DNA of 64,000 nt. Source: Hymenobacter sp. 15J16-1T3B (GTDB lineage Bacteria; Bacteroidota; Bacteroidia; Cytophagales; Hymenobacteraceae). The notes beneath the pieces were generated by a model. The model saw nothing but the letters and a program-made list of their open reading frames with translations, was not told the origin of the DNA and ran no database searches. The DNA lies in contig NZ_JAJFAV010000019.1 of assembly GCF_020711235.1 (NCBI RefSeq), positions 1 through 64,000 of the forward strand, in the 5' to 3' direction. The first letter of the stretch is position 1. Each line of letters begins with the position of its first letter. Made by a program: the position numbers and the translations under genes. Of this stretch, positions 34,250 to 42,819 are shown in pieces.

Positions 34250-36190
34250 ATGGAGAAAGTAAAATTTGAAGAGCTGCAGCTCTCGCAAGAGGTGCAGCGT
34301 GCCATCACGGACATGGGCTACGAGGAAGCCTCGCCCATCCAGACGGCCGCCATTCCCGTTCTGCTCGAAGGCAAAGACGTTATCGGCCAGGCCCAGACGG
34401 GCACCGGCAAAACGGCCGCCTTCAGCATTCCCGCCATTGAGAAAGTCGACGCCGACTCCCGCGAGGTGCAGGTGCTCGTGCTCTGCCCGACCCGCGAACT
34501 GGCGGTGCAGGTATCCGGCGAAATCCAGAAGCTCGGCAAGTACAAGCGCGGTCTGGCCACCGTGCCGATTTACGGCGGCTCGTCGTACGACCGGCAGTTT
34601 AAGGCCCTGGAGCGCGGCGTGCAGGTGGTCATTGGTACCCCCGGCCGCGTGATGGACCACCTGGAGCGCGGTACGCTCAAGCTGGACAACTGCAAGATGA
34701 TCATCCTCGACGAGGCCGACGAAATGCTCGACATGGGCTTCCGCGACGACATCGAGACGGTGCTGTCGCAGATGCCGGAGGAGCGCCAGACGGTGTTCTT
34801 CTCGGCTACCATGAGCAAGCCCATCATGGAGCTGACCAAGAAGTACCAGAAGGATCCGCAGATCGTGAAGGTCAATCATCAGGAGATGACCGTCTCGAAC
34901 ATCGAGCAGATGTACTACGAGGTGCGCGGCCCGCAGAAAAAGGATGTGCTGTCGCGCGTAATCGACATGTACAGCCTCAAGTCGGTTATCGTGTTTGCCA
35001 ACACCAAGCGCATGGTCGACGACATCGTGGCCGACCTGCAAGCCAAGGGCTACTTCGCCGACGGCCTGCACGGCGACATGAGCCAGCAGGCACGTCAGAA
35101 CACGCTTGACAAGTTCCGCAAAGGCACCCTGGAGGTGCTGGTGGCCACCGACGTAGCCGCCCGCGGCATCGACGTGGACAGCGTGGAAGCGGTGGTGAAC
35201 TACGACCTGCCCGCCGACGAGGAATACTACGTGCACCGCATCGGCCGCACCGGCCGCGCCGGTAAGTCGGGCAAGGCCTTCACCTTCGTGTCGGGCCGCG
35301 ACATCTACAAGCTGCGCGACATCATGCGCTTCACCAAGGCGCAGATCAAGCAGGAGCGCATACCGTCCTTCGAGGACGTGTCGGAGGTGAAAACCACCGT
35401 GCTGCTCGGCCAGATCAAGGAAATCATCGAGAAGGGCAACCTGGACAAGTACATCGGCCGCGTGCAGCGCCTGATCGACCAGGAGGAAGAGGTTACGTCC
35501 TTGGACATTGCCGCCGCCCTGCTCAAGATGGTGATGAAGGAATCGAAGCAGGCCGAAAAAGCCCTGGAGTCGGACCGTGCGAAAGGCACGCCGCGCGAGG
35601 GGTACACCCGCCTGTTCGTGACCATGGGCAAGAAAGACCGCCTGCACCCGCGCGACCTGGTCGACCTGATCGTGTCGTCCTCGAGCATCGCCCCGGGCCG
35701 CGTCGGCGACATCGAGCTGTACGACAAGTTCAGCTTCGTGGAAGTGCCCAACGAGAACGTGACGGAAATCGTGGAGCAGCTGGGTCGCACCTCGCTGTAT
35801 GGCCGCCCGGTATCGTTCAGCCTGGCGACGCAACGCGAAGCCGGCGCCGAGGGTGGTGAAGGCGGCGAAGAGCGTCGTCCGCGCCGCACCGGCGGCTTCG
35901 GTGGCCCGCGTGAGGGCGGCTACCAGCGCCGCGAAGGCGGTTACGGTGGTGGCAACCGCGAAGGTGGTTACCAGCGTCGCGAAGGCGGCTACGGCGGCGG
36001 GCAGCGTTCGGGCGGCTACGGCGGCAACCGCGAAGGCGGCTACCGCGGCGGCAACAGCTACGGGGGCGGTAACCGCGAAGGCGGCTACGGCGGCAACCGC
36101 GGCGGGGGCAGCTACGGCGGCCGTCGCGACAACGAAGGCGGCTACAAGCCCCGCCGCGACCGGAACGAAGGCGGCGGCTTCGACGAATAG
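34250..36190 (+). CDS. DEAD-box RNA helicase with DbpA-type domain and RGG-like tail (CsdA/DeaD type)
   Basis: A 646-residue ATP-dependent RNA helicase. Motifs in order: Q motif (FEELQLSQEV and SPIQTAAIP), Walker A AQTGTGKT (48-55), PTRELAVQ, DEAD in LDEADEMLDMG, SAT in FSATM, and HRIGRTGRAGKSG. A DbpA-like RNA-binding fold follows (EGYTRLFVTMGKKD... FSFVEVP). The last 100 or so residues repeat GGYxRR and REGGYGG, an RNA-binding tail. It unwinds structured RNA and aids ribosome assembly in the cold. The start is the ATG at 34250. Confidence 0.96.
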   Translation: MEKVKFEELQLSQEVQRAITDMGYEEASPIQTAAIPVLLEGKDVIGQAQTGTGKTAAFSIPAIEKVDADSREVQVLVLCPTRELAVQVSGEIQKLGKYKRGLATVPIYGGSSYDRQFKALERGVQVVIGTPGRVMDHLERGTLKLDNCKMIILDEADEMLDMGFRDDIETVLSQMPEERQTVFFSATMSKPIMELTKKYQKDPQIVKVNHQEMTVSNIEQMYYEVRGPQKKDVLSRVIDMYSLKSVIVFANTKRMVDDIVADLQAKGYFADGLHGDMSQQARQNTLDKFRKGTLEVLVATDVAARGIDVDSVEAVVNYDLPADEEYYVHRIGRTGRAGKSGKAFTFVSGRDIYKLRDIMRFTKAQIKQERIPSFEDVSEVKTTVLLGQIKEIIEKGNLDKYIGRVQRLIDQEEEVTSLDIAAALLKMVMKESKQAEKALESDRAKGTPREGYTRLFVTMGKKDRLHPRDLVDLIVSSSSIAPGRVGDIELYDKFSFVEVPNENVTEIVEQLGRTSLYGRPVSFSLATQREAGAEGGEGGEERRPRRTGGFGGPREGGYQRREGGYGGGNREGGYQRREGGYGGGQRSGGYGGNREGGYRGGNSYGGGNREGGYGGNRGGGSYGGRRDNEGGYKPRRDRNEGGGFDE

Positions 36191-36233
36191 TCAGCTGCGC
36201 TAGCGAGAGTTCTTGGACGATAATCGTCCCAAT

Positions 36234-36272
36234 AAAAAGGTGCTACGGCTTATAGCTGTGGCACTTTTTTTA
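36234..36272 (+). terminator. Intrinsic terminator of the DEAD-box gene
   Basis: A GTGC..GCAC stem with T-G pairs and a TAT loop is flanked by A5 and followed by T7. It begins 44 bases after the stop codon. Confidence 0.75.
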
Positions 36273-36350
36273 TGCCTTTTCCTGTCGCCAAGCCCGGCAC
36301 TGGACCGAGGGAAGCAGGCGGCCACCGAATAGCAGCTGCCAAAAAGCAGG

Positions 36351-36377
36351 AAAGGCCACCTCAACGAGGTGGCCTTT
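36351..36377 (-). terminator. Hairpin downstream of the DUF2383 gene
   Basis: A perfect 12-base stem (AAAGGCCACCTC and its complement) with loop AAC. It lies 80 bases after the stop of the minus-strand gene at 36459 and serves either strand. Confidence 0.7.
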
Positions 36378-36458
36378 CTTAGTGACTTGCGGGGCCGGCG
36401 GAACGTATCCGCCTACGAAATCCGGGCAAGTCGGAAAAATGGGTTGGAAGTCGGGTTG

Positions 36459-36926
36459 TTACTTCGACGAGTCGCGCAGGCCGCGGATGGTGTCGTGGGC
36501 TTCTTTGATGCCCTGGGCCTGCTTGTCGATGAGGGCTTTGATATCGGAGGGGATGCCCTGGGCCTGCGAGGCTTTTTCGTAGGCTTTCTTGGCGTAGTCT
36601 TCGCCCCGCTCGCACTCGGCCAGGATGGCGTGACGGTCGTTGCCGGTTACCAGCCCTTTCAGGTTGATCCACACGCGGTGGGCGCTGCCGACTACCGAGT
36701 CCGTTTTGTCTTCCTTCGACTGCTCGGGGTGCAGGTTCAGGTTGTGCATGGCGTTTTCCAGCTCCGTGAGGTAGCCGTCGCGCTGCAGGGCGTATTTCTT
36801 GAATACCTCTTTCAGGTCCTGATCTTTCACGTCGGTCAGGGCTTCGGAATAGCCCCGCTCGCCGTCTTTCAGGGTTTCTACGAGTTCGTTCAGAACAGTC
36901 TTGAGGGCAGTGTTTTCGCTGGCCAT
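36459..36926 (-). CDS. PA2169-type four-helix protein (DUF2383)
   Basis: A 155-residue ferritin-like four-helix bundle of DUF2383. Key stretches: NTALKTVLNELVETLKDGERGYSEA, LKEVFKKYALQRDGYLTEL, LKGLVTGNDRHAILAECERGED and AHDTIRGLRD. The family often goes with stress and stationary-phase genes; the helix spacing suggests a dimetal site, but the ligand set (E, H) is not complete by eye. The start is the ATG at 36926. It has a terminator hairpin of its own. Confidence 0.85.
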   Translation of the reverse strand: MASENTALKTVLNELVETLKDGERGYSEALTDVKDQDLKEVFKKYALQRDGYLTELENAMHNLNLHPEQSKEDKTDSVVGSAHRVWINLKGLVTGNDRHAILAECERGEDYAKKAYEKASQAQGIPSDIKALIDKQAQGIKEAHDTIRGLRDSSK

Positions 36927-37025
36927 GATGTTTGGAAGGTTGTGTGGAAAGGTTCGGGATGGAATAGCATACTTTACTGCGGAGGCCGCGAGAAGGTTGC
37001 GGCCGTTACAGGATGGTAACCGCGT

Positions 37026-37547
37026 ATGCGAACTGATATTCGTCAGGAAATCGAACGAGTTCGGCAGGAATTGCACCCAAGCGCGGAGCAGTTTTGGCCG
37101 GTCGGGGCTGGCGACTGGTTTGGTATCCAACTGAGAATGGAGCGGGCGTTTCGTGAACCCGTACTAGCCGCCAAACGCAGGCCGTTGCTATGGAAGCAGT
37201 TGCGCCCGGAATTAGCCACTGCAGTGCTGAGCGACTTGGACGGCAACGAAACGACGCTACCGAAGCTGCGGGCAATGTGGCAGCGGGCGAAGCCGGTTTT
37301 TTTCTTTGCGCAGGAAAGCGTGCAGAACGAAAAAACGTGGTGGTACCAAACCGATGCGGCAACGGCCTGGCAGCTGCTCGAACACCTGAGGCAGCGCCGG
37401 GGCCGCCTGGAAGAATACGGCTTCACCGACCGCAAATACCGCTGGGCTTTGTTCGTAAACCACGCCGACGACGTCATCTTTTGCAGTGAGCCGTTGGTCG
37501 GCCGGGTGCGGCAATTGGGCCAGCAAGCAGGCGTGCGAATCCGATAG
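37026..37547 (+). CDS. Hypothetical protein
   Basis: A 173-residue soluble protein, with no signal peptide. The N-terminal half is helical (RQEIERVRQELHPSAEQFW) and the rest is Trp- and Arg-rich (KTWWYQTDAATAWQLLEHLRQRRG). Function unknown. Codons are somewhat less GC-rich than usual here. It ends 5 bases before the stop of the convergent flavoprotein gene. Confidence 0.65.
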   Translation: MRTDIRQEIERVRQELHPSAEQFWPVGAGDWFGIQLRMERAFREPVLAAKRRPLLWKQLRPELATAVLSDLDGNETTLPKLRAMWQRAKPVFFFAQESVQNEKTWWYQTDAATAWQLLEHLRQRRGRLEEYGFTDRKYRWALFVNHADDVIFCSEPLVGRVRQLGQQAGVRIR

Positions 37548-37552
37548 GGAGC

Positions 37553-38803
37553 TTACCGCCCGGCCATGGCCCGCCCGGCCAAAAATCCCGTCGTCCAGGC
37601 CGCTTGGAAATTGAAGCCGCCGGTGATGCCGTCGATATCGAGCACCTCGCCGGCGAAGTGCAGGCCGGGCACGCGGCGGCTTTCCATGGTTTTCATATCG
37701 ACTTCGCCGAGCGGGATGCCGCCGCAGGTTACGAATTCCTCCTTGAAGGTGGTTTTGCCGCGCACCGCCAGCGGCGTGCGCAGCAGCAGCTCCACGAGGC
37801 GGTTTTGCAGCTTGCCGGCTAGCTCGCTCCAGCGCGTTTCAATGCCAATTCCGGCCTGCTCCACCAGGGTGCGCCACAGGCGCTGCGGCAAGCCGAAAAG
37901 CGGATTGGCCAGCACGGTTTTCTTGCCGTTGGCGGCGCGGTACTCGTGCAGCCACTGCCGCATGGATTCCTCCTTGTGCGTGGGCACCCAACTCACCAGC
38001 GCCGTGCCGGTGTACTGCAGCTCGCTGAGGCGGCGGGCCCCCCAGGCCGAGAGCTTGAGCACGGCCGGACCGCTCACGCCCCAGTGCGTGACCAGCAGCG
38101 GGCCTTCGTACTCCAGCTTTTCGCCGGCCAGCACCACCCGGGCGTGGGGCACGCTCACGCCCATCAGGTCCTTGAGCGGGGAGTTGGGCACGTTGAAGGT
38201 GAACAGCGAAGGCACCGGCTCGCACACCGAGTGGCCCAGCTGCCGCAGCCAGTCGTAGCCGGCCGATTTGGGGTTGCCGCCGGTGGCCACCAGCAGCCTG
38301 CGCACCTGCAGCTGCCGGGCCGGAGCCTGGGCACCGCTCAGCATCAGGTGGAACCCACCCTCGGGGCGGGGCTCGATGTGGTCGGCGGCGGTGCTCAGGA
38401 GCACGCGCACGCCGGCGCGCCGGGCCGCGTCTTCCAGGGCCTGGGCAATGGTTTCGCTCGAGTCGGTGACGGGAAACATGCGGCCGTCGGGCTCGGTCTT
38501 GAGCTTCACGCCGCGGGCCTCAAACCAGCGCACCGTGTCGTGGGCACCGAACTGGCGAAAGGGCTCCTTGAGCTGTTTGCCGCCGCGCGGGTAGTGCCGG
38601 GCCAGCTCGGCGGGCTCGTAGCAGTGGTGCGTCACGTTGCAGCGGCCGCCGCCCGAAATGCGCACCTTGCTCAGCAGCTTGGTGGTTTTTTCGAGCAGCA
38701 CCACGCTCAACTTGGGATTGGCTTCGGCGCAGGCAATGGCCCCGAAGAAGCCGGCGGCCCCGCCGCCTAGCACGGCCACGTCGGCAGAGAGCAGGTCTTT
38801 CAC
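37553..38803 (-). CDS. BaiN/HI0933-family FAD-dependent oxidoreductase
   Basis: A 416-residue flavoprotein. The N-terminal dinucleotide fold reads VAVLGGGAAGFFGAIACAE; the family signatures are SGGGRCNVTH and the C-terminal GGIPLGEVDMKTMESRRVPGL, then EVLDIDGITGGFNFQAAW. Related proteins include BaiN and RdsA, but the HI0933 group as a whole has unknown substrates. Preceded at 30 bases by the stop of an epimerase gene in the same direction. Confidence 0.92.
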   Translation of the reverse strand: MKDLLSADVAVLGGGAAGFFGAIACAEANPKLSVVLLEKTTKLLSKVRISGGGRCNVTHHCYEPAELARHYPRGGKQLKEPFRQFGAHDTVRWFEARGVKLKTEPDGRMFPVTDSSETIAQALEDAARRAGVRVLLSTAADHIEPRPEGGFHLMLSGAQAPARQLQVRRLLVATGGNPKSAGYDWLRQLGHSVCEPVPSLFTFNVPNSPLKDLMGVSVPHARVVLAGEKLEYEGPLLVTHWGVSGPAVLKLSAWGARRLSELQYTGTALVSWVPTHKEESMRQWLHEYRAANGKKTVLANPLFGLPQRLWRTLVEQAGIGIETRWSELAGKLQNRLVELLLRTPLAVRGKTTFKEEFVTCGGIPLGEVDMKTMESRRVPGLHFAGEVLDIDGITGGFNFQAAWTTGFLAGRAMAGR

Positions 38804-38808
38804 GAAGG

Positions 38809-38816
38809 CAAAGGTA
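38809..38816 (-). promoter_or_regulatory. -7 box of the flavoprotein gene
   Basis: Minus-strand TACCTTTG, a full TAnnTTTG match, 6 bases from the ATG at 38803. The message would be leaderless. Confidence 0.5.
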
Positions 38817-38833
38817 CGGCGCCCCGGTCGCGT

Positions 38834-39661
38834 TTAGCAGTAGGGCAGGGCCCCAAGCGGGTCGTCGAAGCGGAAATCGTAGCGTACCGCGGCCCGCAGC
38901 TGCTCGGTCGCAATCAGCTTGCCGCCGCGGCCATCGGCCACGAACTGCGGGACCGGCAGGCCGAGCTGGGCCGTGGCCGCCCGGTAAAACTGCTCGCGCG
39001 AGGGGTGCTGGGCCCCGCACACATTCAGCGTCCGGCCCCAGACCTCCTGCTCGATAACGGCCCGGACAATGCCCACGGCGTCGTCCAGGTACAGCATATT
39101 GACGGGCGCCGCGGGCTGGGGCACTTCGGCGCGGCCGGCCAGGAAGCGGCCTGGGGCGCGGCCGGGGCCCATTAGCCCGCCCAGGCGCAACACGGTGGTT
39201 TGCCAGGGCTGGCCCGGCTGCTGAAACACCCACTCGGCCCGCAGCAGGTGGCTGTCGGCTTCTGCAGCCGCCACAGCATCGGCTTCGGTCATGGTCCGCG
39301 GCTCGTCCGCGTACACGCCGGTGGAGCTGACGAACACGACGCGCCGCACCGCCGACGCGGCCAGCGCCTCGGCCACGGGCTGCAACGCGGCGGCGTAGGC
39401 CGCGCGGTCGGCGGCGGCGCGGGAGGGCGGCACGCTCACCACCAGCACCGCGGCGCCGGCCAGCAGCGGGGCAACATGGGCAGCCGTGGTGGCGGGAACC
39501 AAGCGCAGCAGGTGGGGCCGGATTCCGGCGGCGGTGAGGGCGGGTAGTTTGTCGGCGCTGGTGGTGCTGCCGGCTACAGGGTGGCCGGCTGCGGCCAGCG
39601 CCCGGCCCAGCGGCAGGCCCAGCCAGCCGCAGCCCAGCAGGGCAATGGATGTCGCGTTCAT
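38834..39661 (-). CDS. NAD-dependent epimerase/dehydratase-like protein (YeeZ type)
   Basis: A 275-residue Rossmann-fold protein. It starts SIALLGCGWLGLPLGRALAA (the Gly-rich NAD site) and has VVFVSSTGVYAD in the place of the SDR active stretch. It lacks a clear YxxxK, so it is closest to YeeZ/atypical extended SDR proteins with no settled reaction. The start is the ATG at 39661; it is likely cotranscribed with the flavoprotein. Confidence 0.75.
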   Translation of the reverse strand: MNATSIALLGCGWLGLPLGRALAAAGHPVAGSTTSADKLPALTAAGIRPHLLRLVPATTAAHVAPLLAGAAVLVVSVPPSRAAADRAAYAAALQPVAEALAASAVRRVVFVSSTGVYADEPRTMTEADAVAAAEADSHLLRAEWVFQQPGQPWQTTVLRLGGLMGPGRAPGRFLAGRAEVPQPAAPVNMLYLDDAVGIVRAVIEQEVWGRTLNVCGAQHPSREQFYRAATAQLGLPVPQFVADGRGGKLIATEQLRAAVRYDFRFDDPLGALPYC

Positions 39662-39799
39662 GCCTGCAAAGAACGGCTTCACTGCCGGGAATTGGCCATA
39701 TTCGGGCGGCCGAGTCAGAAAAGTATGCGGCATGCATACAATTTCCGGCAAATGCCGTTCTTGCGTGTCCGCAATTCCCACCTCAAACCTACTCTGCCA

Positions 39800-40675
39800 A
39801 TGGCAACTGCTCCCTACGCCCAACCCATGCTGCGCGACGGCGCCCTCGACGGCAAAACCATCATCGTCACCGGCGGCGGCACCGGCCTGGGCCGCGCCAT
39901 GACCACCTACTTCCTGCAGCTCGGGGCCAACGTGGTCATCAGCTCGCGCAAGCTCGACGTGCTGGAAACCACCGCCAACGAGCTGCGCGAACAAACCCAC
40001 GGCAAAGTGCTGGCCGTGCAGTGCGACGTGCGCAAGTACGACGAAGTGGAGCGCCTCGTGCAGCGCACCCTCGAGGAGTTTGGCCGCATCGACGTGCTGG
40101 TAAACAACGCCGCCGGCAACTTCATCAGCCCCACCGAGCGGCTATCCAACAAGGCCTTCGACGTCATCGTCGACATCGTGCTCAAGGGCTCCTACAACTG
40201 CACGCTGGCCGTGGGCAAGCACTGGATCAAGCAGGAGCAGCCCGGCACCATCCTCAACATCGTCACGACCTACGCCTCCGTGGGCTCGGCCTTCGTGGTG
40301 CCCTCGGCCACGGCCAAGGCCGGCGTGCTGGCTCTCACCCGTTCCCTGGCCGTGGAGTGGGCCAAGTACGGCATCCGCTCGGTGGCCATTGCGCCCGGCC
40401 CGTTCCCGACGGAAGGTGCCTGGAGCCGCCTCTTCCCCGAGCCGCTGGCCTCCAAACTCGACCCGGCCGCCTCGGTGCCGCTCAAGCGCGTGGGCTCGCA
40501 CCAGGAGCTGGCCAACCTGGCCGCCTTCCTCGTCTCCGATTTCGCGGCCTACATCAACGGCGAAGTCATCACCATCGACGGGGGCGAGTGGCTCAACGGG
40601 GCCGGTGAGTTCAACAAGCTTGAGCTGCTGACCCCGGATATGTGGGACATGATCGAGAAGACCATGCGGCGGTAA
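39800..40675 (+). CDS. SDR-family 2,4-dienoyl-CoA reductase
   Basis: A 291-residue short-chain dehydrogenase. The cofactor site is IIVTGGGTGLGRAMT. The blocks NNAAGNFISPTERLS, FVVPSATAKAGV, PGPFPTEGAWSRL and ANLAAFLVSD-A-YINGEV lie where they do in mitochondrial DECR1 and are almost identical in wording. It reduces 2,4-dienoyl-CoA with NADPH during breakdown of unsaturated fatty acids. The ATG at 39800 gives the family's usual length. A repeat element follows. Confidence 0.9.
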   Translation: MATAPYAQPMLRDGALDGKTIIVTGGGTGLGRAMTTYFLQLGANVVISSRKLDVLETTANELREQTHGKVLAVQCDVRKYDEVERLVQRTLEEFGRIDVLVNNAAGNFISPTERLSNKAFDVIVDIVLKGSYNCTLAVGKHWIKQEQPGTILNIVTTYASVGSAFVVPSATAKAGVLALTRSLAVEWAKYGIRSVAIAPGPFPTEGAWSRLFPEPLASKLDPAASVPLKRVGSHQELANLAAFLVSDFAAYINGEVITIDGGEWLNGAGEFNKLELLTPDMWDMIEKTMRR

Positions 40676-40715
40676 TCTTGATGTGCTGCGGTGGTAGTGC
40701 GCCGGGCTGCTTGTA

Positions 40716-40913
40716 GTCATTGCGAGCGAAGCGCGGCAATCGTTTCGCTCGCGGCACCACCAACCGGCTGGCAGAAACTGAAAGCTTGTCAGAATCGAAA
40801 ACGACACCGCCTGAACCTGCAATGCGGGTTTCGGGCGGTGTCGTTCTGGGTCTGTGGGTATGGTTGCGTTTCTGCTACTGGAGGAAGGATTGCCGCGCTT
40901 CGCTCGCAATGAC
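40716..40913. repeat. REP/MITE-like inverted-repeat element 2
   Basis: Perfect 26-base terminal arms (40716-40741 and 40888-40913) of the GTCATTGCGAGCGAAGCGCG type enclose a hairpin with a perfect 12-base stem (40799-40810 and 40834-40845). The element is 198 bases long and non-coding. Its arm family is a common intergenic repeat in Bacteroidetes and other phyla. It lies between two convergent genes. Confidence 0.85.
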
Positions 40914-40971
40914 GATGGGGCGGCCACGGGGCTGATACACTAGCGAATCAGCCCAATGCCGCATCAGCACG

Positions 40972-41835
40972 TCAAAACTTGTAGTCCTTGTAATCCTTGC
41001 TGAATTCGGCGGTGGGAATGGGCTGGTTGGCCACCACCTGCGAAAACTCGAACGACTCGAACAGGCCTTTATCGTCCCACACGGCCACGGCCACGGGCAG
41101 CAGCATTTTCTGGTCGACGCAGAGAATGGTGCGGCGGCCGTAGGCGTTGGGCACCTGCAGTACCTTGCCCTCGGGCAGCACGTCCTCGTAGCCGATGTCG
41201 TTGCGCTGGGCAATGCGGAATTCGCCGCAGCCGAAGCGCTCGGCAATCTTGGCCGCGGTTTCGCCGCCGGTGGTTTTGTAGGAAATGTACTTGAACTGCG
41301 GAAAGTCGGAGCGCAGCAAGTAGCAGGGACGGCCCTGAATGGTGGTGTCGCCCTGGTAGCGGAAGGAGCGGCGGTAGGCCTCGGAGCGCTGCGGCGGAAT
41401 GCGGATCAAATCGGCAATGACGCCGTAGCCCGCGTCGAGCACGGAGTGGTGTTGGTTGCGCCGCATCAGCGCGCCGTTCGGGTCCAGGCTGATGGTTACG
41501 TACGGAAACTTGGCCGGGTACACCCAGGCGTCGCCGTTGTTTTGGCCCTGCACGTAGAGCACCTCGATGCCCTTCTGGTTGCGCAGGTAGATGCGCAGCG
41601 GGGTAGTGGCAATTTTCATCAGCGTGCGCGCCTGCTGGTATCCGTCGGGGTGCCGTTCGGTGGCTTTCACGTTGACGCGCAGGGTTTGCAGCTTGCTGAT
41701 GGCCGTGCCCAAGCGGTTGAGCAGCACATCGGTAGTGGGCGACTCGGCCGGCGGCGGGGCCGGGGCGGCCGGGGGTGCGGTGACCGGGGGGAGCAGAGCC
41801 AGCAGGCTCAGCGGCCAGAGCAACAAGGATATCAT
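40972..41835 (-). CDS. DUF1571 protein with LysM-like insert
   Basis: A 287-residue exported protein with a signal peptide or anchor (MISLLLWPLSLLALLP). The middle matches DUF1571 (VKATERHPDGYQQARTLMKI, PLRIYLRN, LYVQGQNNGDAWVYP, YVTISLDPNG), related to lipoprotein carrier folds. Residues 184-232 read as a LysM domain: a GET turn, KIAERFG, the Asn in RND, and LPEGKVLQVPN. LysM binds peptidoglycan or related sugars, so the protein may sit at the cell wall. The combination is unusual. Confidence 0.75.
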   Translation of the reverse strand: MISLLLWPLSLLALLPPVTAPPAAPAPPPAESPTTDVLLNRLGTAISKLQTLRVNVKATERHPDGYQQARTLMKIATTPLRIYLRNQKGIEVLYVQGQNNGDAWVYPAKFPYVTISLDPNGALMRRNQHHSVLDAGYGVIADLIRIPPQRSEAYRRSFRYQGDTTIQGRPCYLLRSDFPQFKYISYKTTGGETAAKIAERFGCGEFRIAQRNDIGYEDVLPEGKVLQVPNAYGRRTILCVDQKMLLPVAVAVWDDKGLFESFEFSQVVANQPIPTAEFSKDYKDYKF

Positions 41836-41916
41836 GCAGGGGAGAAGCTCAGAGTGGATGGAGCGGGCAGCGGTAGGAATGCAGAAGTAAACTACGCAGA
41901 GTCCGGCACAACGGCC

Positions 41917-42315
41917 CTATGCGCCGCCGGCGGCCCAGGCACGGGCCTGCTCGATAGCGGCGAAACGCCGGATTTCGAAGCCGACGGCGGGCACGACCTG
42001 CTCGTACATGCGGGTGATGGTGTGGCGGTTCAGCACGTCCTGCGACTCGACCAGGGCGAAGCGCTGCAGCCCGGCGCGGTCGAGGCCGGCGAGCAGGTGC
42101 TGGCTCGACCAGTCCAGGTCGCGCGGGCGCACGGCGCCGAGCAGCCGGTCGTCGGCCAGCCAGCCCCGGACGCGGTGCGCCTGCCCAAGCGCCAGCAGCT
42201 GCTTGATGGCGGCCCGAAACTCGGCGCTGGTGGCAAAGCCCAGCCACTGCGTTTCGAGGGCTGGGCCGGGGTGCAGGAACACCGACAGGTAAGGAAGCGA
42301 CAACAGGGGCTGCAT
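41917..42315 (-). CDS. STAS/SEC14-like protein
   Basis: A 132-residue soluble protein, the second STAS-like member of the window. It has a strand (YLSVFLHPG), helix (FRAAIKQLLALGQAHRV), strand (GWLADDRLLGAV), and the end FEIRRFAAIEQARAWAAG, a usual STAS ending. Neighbours in the same direction lie 81 and 91 bases away, so an operon is possible but not proven. Confidence 0.6.
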   Translation of the reverse strand: MQPLLSLPYLSVFLHPGPALETQWLGFATSAEFRAAIKQLLALGQAHRVRGWLADDRLLGAVRPRDLDWSSQHLLAGLDRAGLQRFALVESQDVLNRHTITRMYEQVVPAVGFEIRRFAAIEQARAWAAGGA

Positions 42316-42406
42316 GGGAACGGGTAAACCTGGTAACGCGCCGCCGGGCAGAAAACCGGTCGGGCCGGCGGCGCGTCGAGCAGGCAAAACGCGGCGGGCG
42401 GCGGGA

Positions 42407-42706
42407 TTAGTTCAGGCTGATTTTGGGCAGGCGCGACGCGGTGCTGTCGAACACGAACAGCTCGTCGACCTCGATGCTTTGCAAAAACTGGTAGAGGGGA
42501 AACTGCTCGACCACGGCGCGCACGGCCTCGGGCGTGGCACCCTGCATGGTAACCCAGCCGCGGGAGCGGTTGGCGCTGATGGCGTAGGAGAGAATGATGT
42601 TTTCTTCGATGAGGTTGTTGATGAAGGCGCGGTGACGCGGAATCAGCGCGACAAACTCTTCGTCGAAGGAATCGGGTAAGCGGAGCGTGACGACGTACAA
42701 GCCCAT
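42407..42706 (-). CDS. Muconolactone isomerase/YciI-like small protein
   Basis: A 99-residue protein with a ferredoxin-like alpha-beta fold: MGLYVVTLRLPDSFDEEFVA, a helix (LIPRHRAFINNLIEENI), a strand (ILSYAISANRSRGWVTM), and helix TPEAVRAVVEQFPL. It resembles the muconolactone delta-isomerase and YciI families, dimeric barrels with unknown or varied reactions. The start is the ATG at 42706. Confidence 0.7.
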   Translation of the reverse strand: MGLYVVTLRLPDSFDEEFVALIPRHRAFINNLIEENIILSYAISANRSRGWVTMQGATPEAVRAVVEQFPLYQFLQSIEVDELFVFDSTASRLPKISLN

Positions 42707-42819
42707 GGGAATGCGGCGGCGGGGAAGGGTTGCCCGAATTAACGCCAGGCGCGCGGCGAAGGTTGACACCGACGACCGGAAGGCAACTTTTTTTGGCGCC
42801 GTCCGAACAAGCAGCCCGT

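Noticed and set aside
40716-40913. A full insertion sequence
   Set aside because: Only 198 bases and no transposase frame; REP/MITE-like at most.
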